A stretch of 64,000 bases of DNA from Gymnopilus junonius (Eukaryota > Basidiomycota > Agaricomycetes > Agaricales > Galerinaceae). A program made the translations under genes and the position numbers. The stretch lies in the NCBI GenBank assembly GCA_015501075.1, contig JADNYJ010000007.1, forward strand, positions 372,001 to 436,000, in the 5' to 3' direction. This document shows, one piece after another, positions 9,616 through 22,017 of the stretch; the first letter of the stretch is position 1; every line of letters begins with the position of its first letter. Below the pieces are notes generated by a model. The model had not been told where the DNA came from, did no database searches, and saw only the letters and a program-made list of their open reading frames with translations.

Positions 9616-12600
9616 ATGGATTGGCATGACACAGATCCCTCAGATGATGATCACCATCATGATGAGTCCCAAGCAACTTCAAGAAAGCGAAGCAGCCGAG
9701 GTCTGTCCATCTTTTTGGTCTCCACTTTTCCGATGACTCAAAATCTCGAATATTAGCTTGCGATCAATGTCGGAAAACCAAAAGCAAATGCGAAAGAGTT
9801 GGAGATTCCAAGATATGCAAAAGCTGCGCATTAGCGGGCACTCGTGAGTGCATCCGGACGATCCGTATGACAATGTCTCATTTGCGTTAATCCACAGCTT
9901 GCACATTTTTGGGTGCGTTTTGCGACGATCCTTTTTTCGTTTGATCTTTTGCCAATTAGTTCTCATTAAGGCCCGAGCTATAAGCGAGGGCCACCCAAGG
10001 GATATATTCATGCGATTGAACAGCGGTGGCATCAAGTAGAAGCCTTATTGGGCGCCATACTCCAATGCCCCGATCCTAGAGTTCAAAATGTCGTATCTGA
10101 TTTGCAGCAAGATGACCTTGCAAGGGAAATTTTAGCGCGAGTGGATTCAGGACCATACGTACGCTTTGTTTTCTCACCCAAGTAACAGAAGGCTATGCCC
10201 TAATGACGACATATAGGGACCATCGGGGCGCCGAAATCAGAGAGCAGATGCAACCAAGGAAGACTTCTTCGCATCCATCTTGCAGAGCAATGAAAGTGCT
10301 CACGCCGACTCGTCAAGGGCTAGAAGACAGTCACGAGTGTCCCGTGAAATTGTATCTTCTAGTCAGGGCAAGTGTTTCACCAATTTTAGCTTTTTCAATT
10401 TGCAATTTGGCTGACGATCTGATCCTTTGTTTTTCTGTCTTTAGATCACGGTCTATCCGTTGTCCCCACAAAAGAATGGCAGGATAACCTCGCAAAACGC
10501 CTAGCCTTTGGCCCAAGTACAAGTACTAGTACACGGCTCCCCGATGAAGTTGGCGGGCCTGCATCACGGAGACGGCGGCTGAACGATAACAACAACAGCC
10601 CATCTCCGGCGAATTGGAATACACTATATACAATAGATCAAGGGACTGGTACGCCTTGATCTAATCTCGCACTATTTCTATGCTTATGTTTGAATGTTCG
10701 TAAAGAACCAGACGATCTTAAAGCTGCATCCGAAGGATTAGGTCAATTATCTTTGGATGAAAATCAGGAGGTTTGCTTGCCATTTTTTGATCCATACTTC
10801 TCCTGAGCTGTCATTCAAGGTCCGATATCACGGATATGCCAGCGGCCTGCATTTGCTTGGTAGAAATGAACGGACAGATGACCGAATAGAGGGAGGCGTT
10901 TGGTATGTCTTTCCTATCCTCCAGCTATGAACTGTCTTACAAGGCTTCGCAGGCGCCTACCAATGGCTAGAGTTTGGCCGCCATCAAAATTCGGTATCCA
11001 GAGATATCCTCACGGCCATACGCAAGTTGATATGCCCCCGCAAGCAGTCCAAGATCAGCTACTTGATTTATATTTCGCTCATATACACCCTGTTTTTCCT
11101 GTCATTCACAAGAGCCGGTTTTTAGCGGAGTACCAATCCATGTAAGCAGATTACTTCCAAATTGCAGGTCAGTATGTTAAAACAGATCATAAAACCAGAA
11201 AACAGAGGTGTGCAAATTCATTGTGGAAAGTTCAAGCACGAATTAACTAATTTTTATGAAGCGAGGGCAAGGATTTCCGAGATTCACCAAGTCTAAGTTC
11301 TGCAGGATCTGCGTACTCCTCCCCCAGACCAGAGCCGACCCAAGAAGTTACTCGTTTATTGCTTTTCGCGATGTTCGCTGTTGCTGCCCGGTTTACCGAA
11401 GTTGATGAGGGGAGCGACGATGACAAAATGTGGGAAGCTGGCTGCGACTACCTTGACAGTGCGCGAAAAATTCTGAGTGATTTCTTCCTCTTCCACTCGA
11501 ATCTTTTAGCATTGTCTAACTCTCCTTTAGCTCAGGTATTCCACATATCTCGCCCGTCAACTGTACAAGCTTTCCTGCTTCTGGGGTACCGAGAGTTCGG
11601 TATAGGTTCCATGGAGCAGGGTTGGATTTTTATAGGTAAAGTCTTGATTATTTCCCTTGTCAAGCTTCTCATATTTCTTTCCAGGAACGGGTATTCGAAT
11701 GGTCTGGCAGCATTCTTTGCTATCTATGAGGAAGTTAAATTTAACCTCCGTGTTTTCAGGCATTCGATCTCGGCCTCAATTGCGATTCGTCAAAATGGAA
11801 AATGCATGGGCATGACCTGTTTTCAGCCGAAGAAACCCAGACTCGTCGCCAAATATGGTGGGCGTGTATCCTTACGGACAGGTATGGCTCCGTCTATATG
11901 GGTATGGTTTTTCCTCTTTCTACGTTGAGGAGACCACCTCACGTCGAATGTCAGGCCGCCCTCTCATGATCAAGGACGAAGATTTTGATACGCCACTACC
12001 CAACGTTGACCCAGTCAGCTGCTTTTCGTTTCGTATTGTTTAATGTACGACTCATCCACTATTCCCAATTTTAGCTGGAGGACCGACAACCCTGGCAGCC
12101 TTCCGTGACCCGAGATGGTGTCTCATATCCTTCCGTACCCTGCAGAGTCATGAACGCGTTTTGTGCTACGTCGAGATTAGGTAAAGAGCTAGAACATCTT
12201 GATTCACACCCATATCCTTTCTGACTAGTCGTGATTCTCAGCCGTTATTTTGGGAACTATTGTGACACAGATTTATCCAGTCCAGCCTTTACCTGGCGGC
12301 CCGTCGCGGCAGAGCATGTTAGCAGACCTGGAGAGTCGGCTGGATCAGTGGTATATCACCCTACCAGAAGAACTACGATACGACGGATCTCCAAAAAAAC
12401 TTACCCCACCTCCCCAAATCTTGTATCTACATGTTCGATACTGGGGCGCAGTTCTACTTCTTCACCGTGCATTGTGAGTCTCGAGTTCTCATCCACCGTG
12501 ACAGTATCGGAATGTTGAAGTTTTTATAGTATACCTAATTGGAAGACGTAAGGCGTTTGAAGCCTTTTAAAATGAATTATGCTTAACAAAATACAGGTAC

Positions 12601-13631
12601 AGTGAGCGGCCACAGAGATCAACAGTGGGGACACGGGCATTTGATTTGGCTCATAGAGCAGCTTGCCATGTTGCTACAATAGGTACGAGGCTGTCGTCAC
12701 AGTGATAATCCTCTATAACTGCTTTTCTGCAGTGACCAACCTACGGGAAACCTTTACTATGAAAAGATCTTCACCATTTTTGACGTCGTATCTACTCAGC
12801 GCAGCGTATGTCTTTTCCTTGGAGATGCTGAGCGCTTGCTGACATGTATTCAGAATAATGCACATTTTAACTTGTGCGAGTTTCCAAACTTGCAGTTTTG
12901 TTCGTGCTAATCGACCTTTGCAGTAACTATGCGTCCAGATAATGTCGAAGCTAGTGTGGGATTGCAGAACTGCATGGCAGCTCTGAAAGAAATGGAGGTG
13001 AGTCACATCAGAAACGAATACAAATAGCCCATTTGACTGTTGATAGGTTGTTTGGCCTAGTGCTTCTCGTGCGTGGGACCTTCTAAATGGGGTCCAGTTG
13101 CGGACCCACGCTCTGCCTCCAGCCCCCGCTCTTGCCTCACCGCAGTATCAACCGACTGATCGAAACAAACGTGCTGCCCAGGATGCTTTCGGAGAAGAAA
13201 AGTCATCTGATTTCCTGCAGCGCGAGGCGTTTGGCACCGTACAACCGCCAGATGAATCGCAGCGAGACCAGGGTTTAGCTGAGAACAATATGAATGGGAA
13301 TGGTGTGCAGGACATTAGCACGCGGTTGATGGCGCACATGCTAGGATTAGAAGTTCCAGGTGTGGAACCATCGACTTCTTATTATCCTGGGTATGAGTGG
13401 TGGCCTCGGATGAACCAGGGAATGAACCAAGGATATTCGCAGCCTTTGCCTGCACAAAATCCGGCCTATCCGGGGAACGCGGAGTTCCCGCCTGACATGC
13501 AGAGCATGCGCCCCGGAGGGAATACGGGGCCTAATTGGGAACAGCAACTTCATCCGGGGGTGGGACAACAAGACTACGGGCTGCACCAGGGGCTGACATA
13601 TAATTATGACTTTGGGCAGTATGGGGTGTAA
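9616..13631 (+). CDS. Zn2Cys6 fungal-specific transcription factor
   Basis: The start codon at 9616 opens an acidic, His-rich leader (DTDPSDDDHHHDE). A binuclear zinc cluster follows, ACDQCRKTKSKCERVGDSK, completed by ICKSCALAGTPCTFLG, matching C-x2-C-x6-C-x8-C-x2-C-x6-C. A basic linker, PSYKRGPPKGYIHAIEQRW, comes next. The fungal_trans middle domain begins around DQLLDLYFAHIHPVFPVIHK and continues through LFAMFAVAARF and TSRRMSGRPLMI. The C-terminus (13098-13631) is rich in Gln, Pro, Met, Gly and Tyr and ends NYDFGQYGV, a likely activation domain. More than ten introns interrupt the gene, including three inside the zinc cluster. The layout recalls XlnR-type activators, but the target genes cannot be told from sequence. 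Confidence 0.87.
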
Positions 13632-14023
13632 AGGTATTGTATTCTATATTACGATCTGGGCTACTGTATTATGTAGTATTTCATGTTTTTGCCATAGAGT
13701 TGTCGTGTGTTTCTGCCTGTGTGAGCGATCTGATTGGGATTTACGATCAAACGATATGGGATTGTTGTTTATGTAACGGACTGGGTGATCGCAATCAGCC
13801 CCTTGGACCTTCGTGGACCCACGATTGACGATTTCCCACTTGTTTGTCCAGCGTTGTCCTCAGCGCCTACCACCACAATGTCCCATCTTCACTCCATCCT
13901 CAACCCACAGTCCGACCGCAAGCACGCTGAGATGTGCGCCCTCTTTCTTTTTTTTCCGATTTTCCATCGTCCTCACCCTCACACAGCGCCAGATTGTCCG
14001 TCGAGACCGAACATCTCGATAAC
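13632..14023. other. Intergenic, 392 bp
   Basis: Lies between the zinc-cluster factor and the forkhead gene, both on the + strand. CT-rich tracts at about 13940-13990 precede the forkhead start and probably belong to its promoter or leader. An in-frame extension upstream of 14024 has no ATG. Nothing else was seen. Confidence 0.45.
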
Positions 14024-15751
14024 ATGTCTTCCTCTGCTGAAGACGACATATCCCCCGCCTCGGATGATGAAATCGACGAGCTCGAGGACGAGAGCATGGA
14101 AGAGGATTACGACGAATCCCACGAAGAGCCTCCTCCGTCTCCCACTATGACAGAGACCGTTGTCGCTGATCCCCCTCAACAGCAGCTAAATGGCCAGCAG
14201 GGAAATAAAGCGGACACAAAAGACGAGCCAGCTCCCCCCAAAGCAGAAGAAAAACGTCCTCAGCCAGCGCCGAGGAGGAGGCTGGAAAAACACGACAGAA
14301 AGATCGACCTCGGTTTGCATGACCACAAGGCTCATGCCGACTGTCCAGACACACTGGCTTGTCTCCCGGATACATTGGGGCGACCTCAACATACCCTCCC
14401 CGTTATTCTCCGCTGTGCTATCCTTGGTAGTCCAAGGAAGCGTCTGACGATTCGCGAAATTTATGCAACCATGGAGTCTAAATACCCTTACTATAAGTCT
14501 GCAGGACAGACTTGGAAGGTGAAAGTCTTTTCTTATCTTTCCCTTCTTTGTTCTTTGTTACACGTGGCCATTTTCTAATTTTGTTCTTTATATACCTTGA
14601 AGCAATCCGTTCGTCACCACCTTTCTCTCAACCGCCTGTTTGAAAGACAACCTCGTCCTGTCACCGACCCTGGTTTTGGTTCATATTGGACTGTCAATCT
14701 TTCTGCCCCTCCGGGGACAAAACGTCCTCGGAAAAGGGGGAGACCCAACAAAGACGGTACGACGACAACAGTAAAAAAACCCAGATCACAGGATTCACCC
14801 ACTTCAGGACAGCCTCCCGCACCAACAAAATTTCAGTTTCAACCCCAATCGCATCCACCTCCGCCTCCACCTCCTATACCTCAGCCGCAAATTAGCACAT
14901 TATCTCCTCATACACCCAACAGTCACCTTCCACCAACAACTATTATGCAAGCGCTTCCAGGACAACCATTACGACCACAATCACCTCAACAAATCAATAT
15001 CGTTCACAAAGGACAATTTCAAGCTCAGATTATACCCCAAATGCAACAGCTCCCACCACAACCACAACCACAACCACCACAACAATCAACTTTTTCATCT
15101 CAACCACCACTAAAATCCCCTAGTCAACTTCATTCTATACGTCAACAAGAAATGCAACGTTCAGGGGCGATTCACCTTCGTAAACCCTCGACGCCACTCA
15201 CGCCTGCATCCGGAAAAGAGTCCTCCACACGGCCATCTTCGAAAGGTTCAGAAACCGAGGATGGCAGCCTTATGACGCACGAAGAAGAACCCAGTGGACC
15301 CACAGTTTCTGAAAGCGAATTCGAAAGCGAGGAAGAATTGATACCACATTCCAATCGACGCCAATCTCGCCCTGGACCCTTTGTACCCACTAGGCCTTCA
15401 CCCATATTTTCTCTTCCGCCATTTTCGGCGATGGATCAGAATCGGGATGATATCATTGAACACATGCGACAAGAAATTGCAACCCTCCGACGAACATCAG
15501 CAGAAGCAGTATCGACATCCATTCGGCTCTCGGAGCAATTGGCCAATGCTAATCTAGAAGTTTCGAGGTCTCGAGAAGCCGTGAGAGACCTAGAAGACAT
15601 GTTGCAGCGCGAAGCTTCCGCCCGAAAAGAGGCCGAACGAGGACGGGACTTGGAAATGGAGAGAAGACGCGCAGCAGAGAATGCTCTGACTATGTCGTCC
15701 CTTGCTAATCGTTCTTCTCCAAACACTGCCAGGGCAGTTCGCCCAACGTGA
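14024..15751 (+). CDS. Forkhead-domain transcription factor
   Basis: Two exons (14024-14518, 14603-15751) code for about 547 residues. An acidic N-terminus (DDEIDELEDESMEEDYDE) is followed by the winged-helix domain around residues 120-220: LPVILRCAILGSPRKRLTIR, EIYATMESKYPYYKSAGQTW, then the recognition helix KQSVRHHLSLNRLFERQPRP and GFGSYWTVNL. The intron falls between TWK and QSVRHH, just before the DNA-recognition helix. Next comes an AT-hook-like KRPRKRGRPNKD, a long Pro/Gln-rich stretch, and a C-terminal coiled coil (about 15440-15680: heptads around LRRTSAEAVSTSIRLSEQLA). Forkhead proteins bind DNA and in fungi often control cell-cycle genes. The His in place of the usual Asn in WK-S-RHHLSLN is worth noting. 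No FHA domain is visible. Confidence 0.88.
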
Positions 15752-16203
15752 TTTCGCAAATATTTGCCTGTTATCTAAGGACACCGCACAGGAAGGGCCA
15801 CCAAATGGCTCGCTCTCTGATGAAGACTTGGTTTTTCAGGATATCTATCGTCCCTCGTGGGACAATTTTCGGCAGGATATACCATAGAAAGCGACTTTCC
15901 GATTTTTACGTCGGGAAGTTTGGTTACACTCAAACAGCATAGGCCTAGTCCTTTGCCAAAATTTTTTGTTACTACGACTGATGGGCTCTCCTCGTATTAG
16001 TATCCTCAGGCCATGAGTGCAACTGCACTTGCGGTCGGACATTTTGTAGTACTAATTCGTTGGATGAGAAAGATGAGACCGACGTGGTGGACCTGGTGGG
16101 GATGTACAACTAGGTACATACATTGACAAACAATATTTTGTGATCGGGATAGCCAAATTTGGCTTACTAAAATAATATTTTTTCTCGTTTTATTCTGAAC
16201 GCA
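15752..16203. other. Intergenic, 452 bp
   Basis: Lies between the forkhead gene and UTP13. A T-rich patch (ATAATATTTTTTCTCG) lies just before the UTP13 start. No supported gene or RNA. Confidence 0.45.
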
Positions 16204-19200
16204 ATGGCCGTACCGACGACAGGGCGCCCGAAGCTAAAGACTGCGTGCGGATTTGCCAATGACTTTTATTCCAGTTCATATGTTGAAAATATATCCAATA
16301 CAGGTTTAAAAAAGCGCGTACTATCGCGCCTCTTTATACCGGCGGCGCCATCGCCATCACCCTCGATGGCACAAGGCTCGTCAGCTGTGTTGCTGAGGAC
16401 ATACTTATGACCAATGTTGAGAGTGGTGTTGAGATTTGTCGGTTTGTAGGGGTACGTCCTTTCTCTTTTTAGTCGATTTGCAGTAATAACCCTGAATTTG
16501 GATAGGATACACAACCCATAAATTCCCTTTGCATCACACCCTCGTCTTCTCATCTCATCGTGTTCACCTCCTCGCTTTCTTTGCGGATATACGAACTACC
16601 AGATTCGAAAGAGCCTCTTCAAAAACGTGTAGCCCCGATACGCGTTGTCGGCAAAGCTCACGAAGCCCCAGTACATGTGTGTAAAGCCGATCCGACATCC
16701 ACTTATCTTGCATCTGGCTCTGCCGACGGTGTTGTAAAAGTCTGGGACATCGTCCGTGGATATGTGACGCACGTATTCAAAGGCCACGGCGGTGTAGTCA
16801 GTGCTCTGGCGTTCAATTACCCTCAGGACGCTTCTTCTGTCACACAGGAAAACAGGACCATGCATCTCATCACTGCGTCAGTGGACACCAGGATACGTGT
16901 CTTTAATTTGACGGAGGGTGCATCGACGTCGAGTGGAGGTGGAAAGCCTGAGGCCGTTTTGGAGGGTCATGTGTCCGTTCCTCGAGGGCTGGACGTTTCT
17001 CCTGATGGAAGATGGCTTGTCAGTGGAGGGAGAGATTCAGTAGCTCTTATTTGGGACCTGCTTTCCAAATCTCCCTCAACAGCGTCCATGAAAACAAAGA
17101 AATCCAATCGCAAGACGCCTGCTTTGACTCCTAGTCTTGTGAAGACAATTCCTGTTCTTGAGAGAGTCGAGGCAGTAGGCATTTTACGGACGGACGATAC
17201 TGATCTTGTTGGGCAATCAAAAACCGAGTTTAGTAAGCTCAGATTCTACACCGGGGGTGAAAAAGGTGTTATCAAAATTTGGGATGGGAAGAAAGGCGAG
17301 GTTATACAAACCCTTGGCCAGGAAAGTTCTGCTAGCTCAGAAGAAATGGAGGAGCAGCGACAGATCATGGATATATTGTAAGCTGCATTGCGTTCTTTTA
17401 AGTATTGCTTATACTTGACTCTCTGGTCAGATACCTTCCTTCAACGTCTACACTGATATCCGCACATGCCGACCAGAATATTATTTTCCATTCTCTCCTT
17501 GAGGGGTCCCTCTCCAAACAGTTAGTCGGATACAACGACGAAATCGTCGACGCAACTTTCCTCAGCTATCGTAAAGGCTTCTCATCACCTCAAAAAGATT
17601 CGCATATTGCATTTGCCACAAACTCATCCCTCATTCGAGTATACTCGACCCAAAGTTTGGACGCACGTCTATTAGAGGGCCACTCTGAAATTGTGCTCGC
17701 GCTGGATCACTCATCTGACGGGTCTCTGCTCGTCAGCGGAAGTAAAGACAAGACAGCAAGGATCTGGGCTCCTTTGGCTTCCGATTCGGATGCTTCTGGT
17801 TCATCGTGGGGCTATGGCTGTGTTGGTGTCTGTGAAGGTCATGCAGAGAGCGTCGGCGCTGTTGTGATGGCAAGTGGCGGCGACAACCTCAAGTTCATGT
17901 TCACTGGCAGCCAGGACCGGACAATAAAAATGTGGGATCTGTCCGAGGTTCCATCTCATGCGACAGAGGAGACGGCCGCCATACGGTGTAAAAGTCTGAC
18001 TACCCACAAAGCACACGAGAAAGACATCAATTCACTGGACGTATCGCCAAACGACCGCTTCTTGGTTTCGGGCTCTCAAGATCGCACAGCGAAAATATAC
18101 GAGATTCAATACAGTGTTGGGTCTGGTGGAGCTGTTAGAGGAGAAATCAAGTTAATTGGGACTTGCAAAGGTCACAAACGTGGAGTGTGGTCGGTACGCT
18201 TTGGCAAGGCAGAACGAGTACTGGCCACAGGGAGTGGTGATAAGACAGTCAAGCTTTGGAGTCTTGATGACTATTCATGTTTGCGTACCTTCGAGGGCCA
18301 TACGAACTCTGTGCTGCGGGTGGATTTCATCAATGCTGGTCTGCAGCTTGTCAGCACAGGTTCTGATGGGTTGGTGAAATTGTGGAATATTCGGGAGGAA
18401 GAGTGCATAGTTACGCTAGATAACCATGAAGATAAAGTACGCATTTCTCGAATCTGTTCTCGGCAAGAACGTCCTAACAGCTTTACTTCTTTCATAATAG
18501 GTGTGGGCTTTGACGATCAGCTCGGACGAGCGCACCATTGTATCTGGAGCCGCAGACTCAGTTGTCACCTTCTGGGAAGACTGTACAGAGGAGGATGAAT
18601 TATCAAAAGAGACTAAGCGGACCGAAATGGCTCTGAAGTAAGTCCACTTTGAGAGTATGAAATTTTCGTCATCGTTGATTCATGTTTTCAGGGATCAAGA
18701 CTTCATGAACTATGTCTCATTGCACGATTATAAGAGGGCAATACAATTGGCATTGGCTATGTCCCAACCTGGTCGCTTGTTCAACCTATTCAAGGATGTT
18801 GGTTCTTCGGAGGAAGCCGTTGCATCCACTTCGTTGACAGGCAACGCCTCGGTAGACGAAGTCATCCGAACTCTGGAAGGGTCCGACCTTGCCAAATTGT
18901 TGCGCTTTGTCCGAGACTGGAATGCAAATGCCAGAACATCGACCATCGCGCAGCAAGTTCTCTTTGCTATTGTAAAATTACGAGCAGCGGACGACGTGAT
19001 CCAAGCCTTCGGAGACGAGAGCACGGAAAAAATATTTGCAGATGGGGAAGACACTCCACCTGCCAATGGACCTAGCACGGGTCGTGCAGCGCTCAAAGAG
19101 CTCATAGACGCTCTTATACCATATTCGGAGCGACATCATGCCAGGTTGGAGAGGCTTGTTCAAGAGAGTTATGTCGTGGACTATATTTTAGGCGAGATGG

Positions 19201-19259
19201 ACGACGGGATGCTTGATGATGATCTTATAGGGGATGATCTTATGGAGGTAGATTCATAG
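16204..19259 (+). CDS. UTP13: U3 snoRNP/SSU processome WD40 protein UTP13 (TBL3 homologue)
   Basis: The start exon MAVPTTGRPKLKT joins across a 59-nt intron (16245-16303) to AFKKARTIAPLYTGGAIAIT, the usual opening of the family. Tandem WD40 repeats follow across two beta-propellers: LASGSADGVVKVWDIVRGYV, LVSGGRDSVALIWDLL, LVSGSKDKTARIWAPL, FTGSQDRTIKMWDLSEV, FLVSGSQDRTAKIYEI, LATGSGDKTVKLWSLDDYS and LVSTGSDGLVKLWNIREEE. The Utp13 C-terminal helical domain starts near DQDFMNYVSLHDYKRAIQLA and ends in an acidic tail, DDDLIGDDLMEVDS. UTP13 is part of the UTP-B complex that binds the 35S pre-rRNA 5' ETS in the nucleolus and is needed for 18S rRNA. At least four introns. The stop is only 21 bp from the stop of the converging aminotransferase gene. 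Confidence 0.94.
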
Positions 19260-19280
19260 TTCCATTAGAGAACGTTATCA

Positions 19281-20142
19281 TTATATGTAGATTTTTCCAA
19301 GTCGAACGCCTTGCACGCCATTGAAGAGGAGGACCCATTCACCGTTTTTCAGAGTGTCCTTGGAGAGTTGGCCTTTTGTGTCTTCGATAATCCGCCCGTT
19401 GTCCAGCAGCCATCTTCGTAAAACACCTGGCAAGCATCCCGTGCTGGAGCAGGGCGTTATCCATTTGGAAGAGCGGAGGAAAGCGACATTGAAGATGGTT
19501 GCCTCCATGATCTGGTTGCCTTGGTTGTATAGTAAAATGTCCCAAGCAACACCTTCAGGTCCGGATCTCCACTGAGATTCATTCCTTGTCTTGGCGGAGT
19601 CGTACATATTCCGGAAGGTCGTTTTCGTTCTTGTGAATATAGTGGGAGCTGTGACCTCTTTATCGATATAAATTCTGAGTACTGGGTCGTGGTGGCTTTC
19701 ATGCATGGCCAACGAGTCTGGAATAGGCAGTAACGTTGGATCTGAAGCAAACGAAGCTGGCAGAGATGTTGCAGTAACTGCTATTCGGCCTTGCACAGAG
19801 ACTGCTATTCGGATCTGCCGAACATGAAGGATGAGAAGACTGGAAGAAAAGAGCAATTCAAGAGAGAGATACCCTATAAACAGCAGGGGCGCTGCTGCTA
19901 CAATAATCTTGCTCCGAGACAGCATTTATGCAGGCTAATTTGAGGGCCCGATAATCCAGCAGAGATTTGGCATGAGTCCAACTATGGGTCTCTGCACCAG
20001 AGGCTAGACGCTGAAAGTGAAGAGGTAGCAAGAAGAAGGAACAAGGGCCGTCTTCGTCGTCATTCCAGTGAAGTGATGTCAAGTAAGGGTCGAATCTGGT
20101 CGAGCTCAACAATTGAAATGCATTTTCCCCTTCTGTAGCCAT
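19281..20142 (-). CDS. ABZ2: Class IV aminotransferase, 4-amino-4-deoxychorismate lyase-like
   Basis: Starts MATEGENAFQLLSSTRFDPY and carries HFQRLASGAETHSWTHAKSL, then YRIRIAVSVQGRIAVTATS after an intron of about 58 nt. The PLP-fold signature follows: EATIFNVAFLRSSKWITPC, STGCLPGVLRRWLLDNGRII and ED. This is the pattern of fungal aminodeoxychorismate lyases, which release p-aminobenzoate for folate synthesis. The catalytic lysine that binds PLP was not pinned down with certainty, so another class IV aminotransferase role remains possible. The intron choice (GTATCT to GTTCGGCAG) is the one that keeps frame; the nearer TTCCAG does not. Convergent with UTP13, 21 bp between stops, so the transcripts probably overlap. 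Confidence 0.75.
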
Positions 20143-20458
20143 TGCACCATATAAGCTTTACGGATGCCAGTAGCTCTGGCTTGGCTACTATTTAGTCAGA
20201 CTGTTAGAGTTGATGCAAATAGATAGCCTACAACCCGAGACGGAATTGCAAATAAGAGGACTGATGCAAAGTTGCGAACATGATTTTGTCAAACAGAAAG
20301 CAAACAAACCATTCAACATTCATGAAGGTCGTACTAAGTACATTACAAAAGTGTAGAAAAATCCATAATTGACAAATAGACATCCTCTTCTCAAACAAAG
20401 CACACTCAAAATCAGAGTCTGCGATGGACTTCCACTTTGCTTGCAGTGCTAAATGGAT
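20143..20458. other. Intergenic, 316 bp
   Basis: Between the aminotransferase start and the stop of the DUF6534 gene, both on the minus strand. It holds the promoter of the former and the 3' region of the latter. Nothing else was seen. Confidence 0.45.
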
Positions 20459-22017
20459 TCAAACATCACCAGCAAACTTCGTGTCGATCTGAAATGAGGC
20501 GTATTAGTCGACGGTTGAATTTGCACAATACAGAGAGAAGTATTACTGTTTGAACACCAGCAAAGGTTTGGCTTCCGTTTTCCATCTTATAGGCATTTTT
20601 CGAGTCGTTCTAGAAAAGATACAGTAGTTTAGTCCATCGATTATGCAGTAGAACAGCCGGCAAAGTGTTACATCGGAGACATCATCGTTTGCACCCAATA
20701 GCTTCAATTGAATGCGAGAGTTGAGGGTGTCCAATAACGTCTGAATGCAGTGTAGATGTCAATGAACAGGACAGTTGACAGCTGTCCAAAGCATACGTTT
20801 GTGTAGATGCGGCCAATAGGATATGCAAACATCGCATAAAGGTTGGTGTTCTTGTGGAGCACAAAGTTGCATAGATCAGCCAAAGCGAAGAGGGACGCGA
20901 ATAGGCCAGTTTGAATAGCGCCGCGAATTAGGCGATTGATCACGGTGTCAGTCTTGCGGAACCCTGTGCGGGACCGGAACAGCACAAAGGAGAGGACGAC
21001 TAAAAGTTAGGTTGAATGGTTAAAAAATACAGACATAGAATCCAAAGGAAACCTACAAGTAATCAAGAGGTCTGCAGCGCTTTGGAATCCAAGCCAGCAA
21101 ATAACGAAAGGATTCAAAGGGGTGAAGTTCGCGACGCTTTCGAACGGGAGGTCAGACCTGGTCAGCAAAAGGGAAAAGGATCCTACTATTTGACGATTCC
21201 AGACCGGACACCCGAATAGCAACCGAAGACAAAACCAACAAGACTGAAGAGACCAATAACCCCAACAATCGGCTTGCTTTTCGTGAGTTTGTAAACCCTT
21301 CGAGAATATGAGAATTTGTACGCATGGACAAGGACAGGCATACATACCTGTGCCCCAAGAAGAACTGAGTCAAGATAGCAGCGAAGGAGGTTGCAACCGC
21401 TGTGAAAGGGATGGTCCAGCTAATGACTGGAGGTATGTCAATCTCAGTTGCAGAAGATGAAGTAATCATCATTTCACGAACCTGCTAGACTCGCTGGATT
21501 GTTGTAGTTCGTGACGCAAGTTTCCCATGCAGAATACGCCGCTCTGTGTAAAGCATCGTCGATGGTCACAATGCAAGTAAACGAACACAGTCTACGAAAA
21601 TGACTTACACAGCGCTGTGGAGAGTGTCTACAGCAAATAGAGTACCGACTATGCACCTGAATCGAACGATTGATCAATCTCCCCAAGGATATAAAAACGA
21701 GGCTATACTTGATCCAGAGAGGGTCGTTGAATTCTGAAAGGCAAGCAACACATTAGCGAATTCCTTCAAATTTTGAGGAAGAGCGTACTAGTGCTGCGGT
21801 AGACCAGGAATTGATACACCACGAGCCCGTAGAGGAAGGTGTTGACTGAAAGACGATAAGGGAGGCAAGTCAGCCGAGGTAAGGCACATTCAGCACGTCA
21901 CTTGAAACGTACATAATATTCCAATGAGGAGAACGCCTATTACGCGGTAATGTCAGGTAGGGTTTGTTAGAGATCAGTACAGCTCCACTCACCGACTGTC
22001 TCGTCGAATGCGCCCAT
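20459..22017 (-). CDS. DUF6534-type multi-pass membrane protein
   Basis: Starts MGAFDETVG at 22017 and is cut by about eight short introns. The joined protein shows the family's run of transmembrane helices: GVLLIGILFNTFLYGLVVYQ, DPLWIK-CIVGTLFAVDTLHSA, SWTIPFTAVATSFAAILTQF, FLGHRVYKLTKSKPIVGVIG, FVICWLGFQSAADLLITC, and the conserved C-terminal block SRTGFRKTDTVINRLIRGAI, GLFASLFALADLCNF and YPIGRIYTNTLLDTLNSR. About seven helices are expected, with the C-terminus in the cytosol ending IDTKFAGDV. These proteins form large expanded families in agaricomycetes. Their function is unknown, although the topology resembles seven-helix receptors. The exact 3' exons are less certain than the rest. Confidence 0.82.

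Noticed and set aside
13934..14023. Longer N-terminus for the forkhead gene
   Set aside because: The extension lacks an ATG and is Ser/Pro-rich leader-like sequence; the ATG at 14024 gives a normal acidic start.
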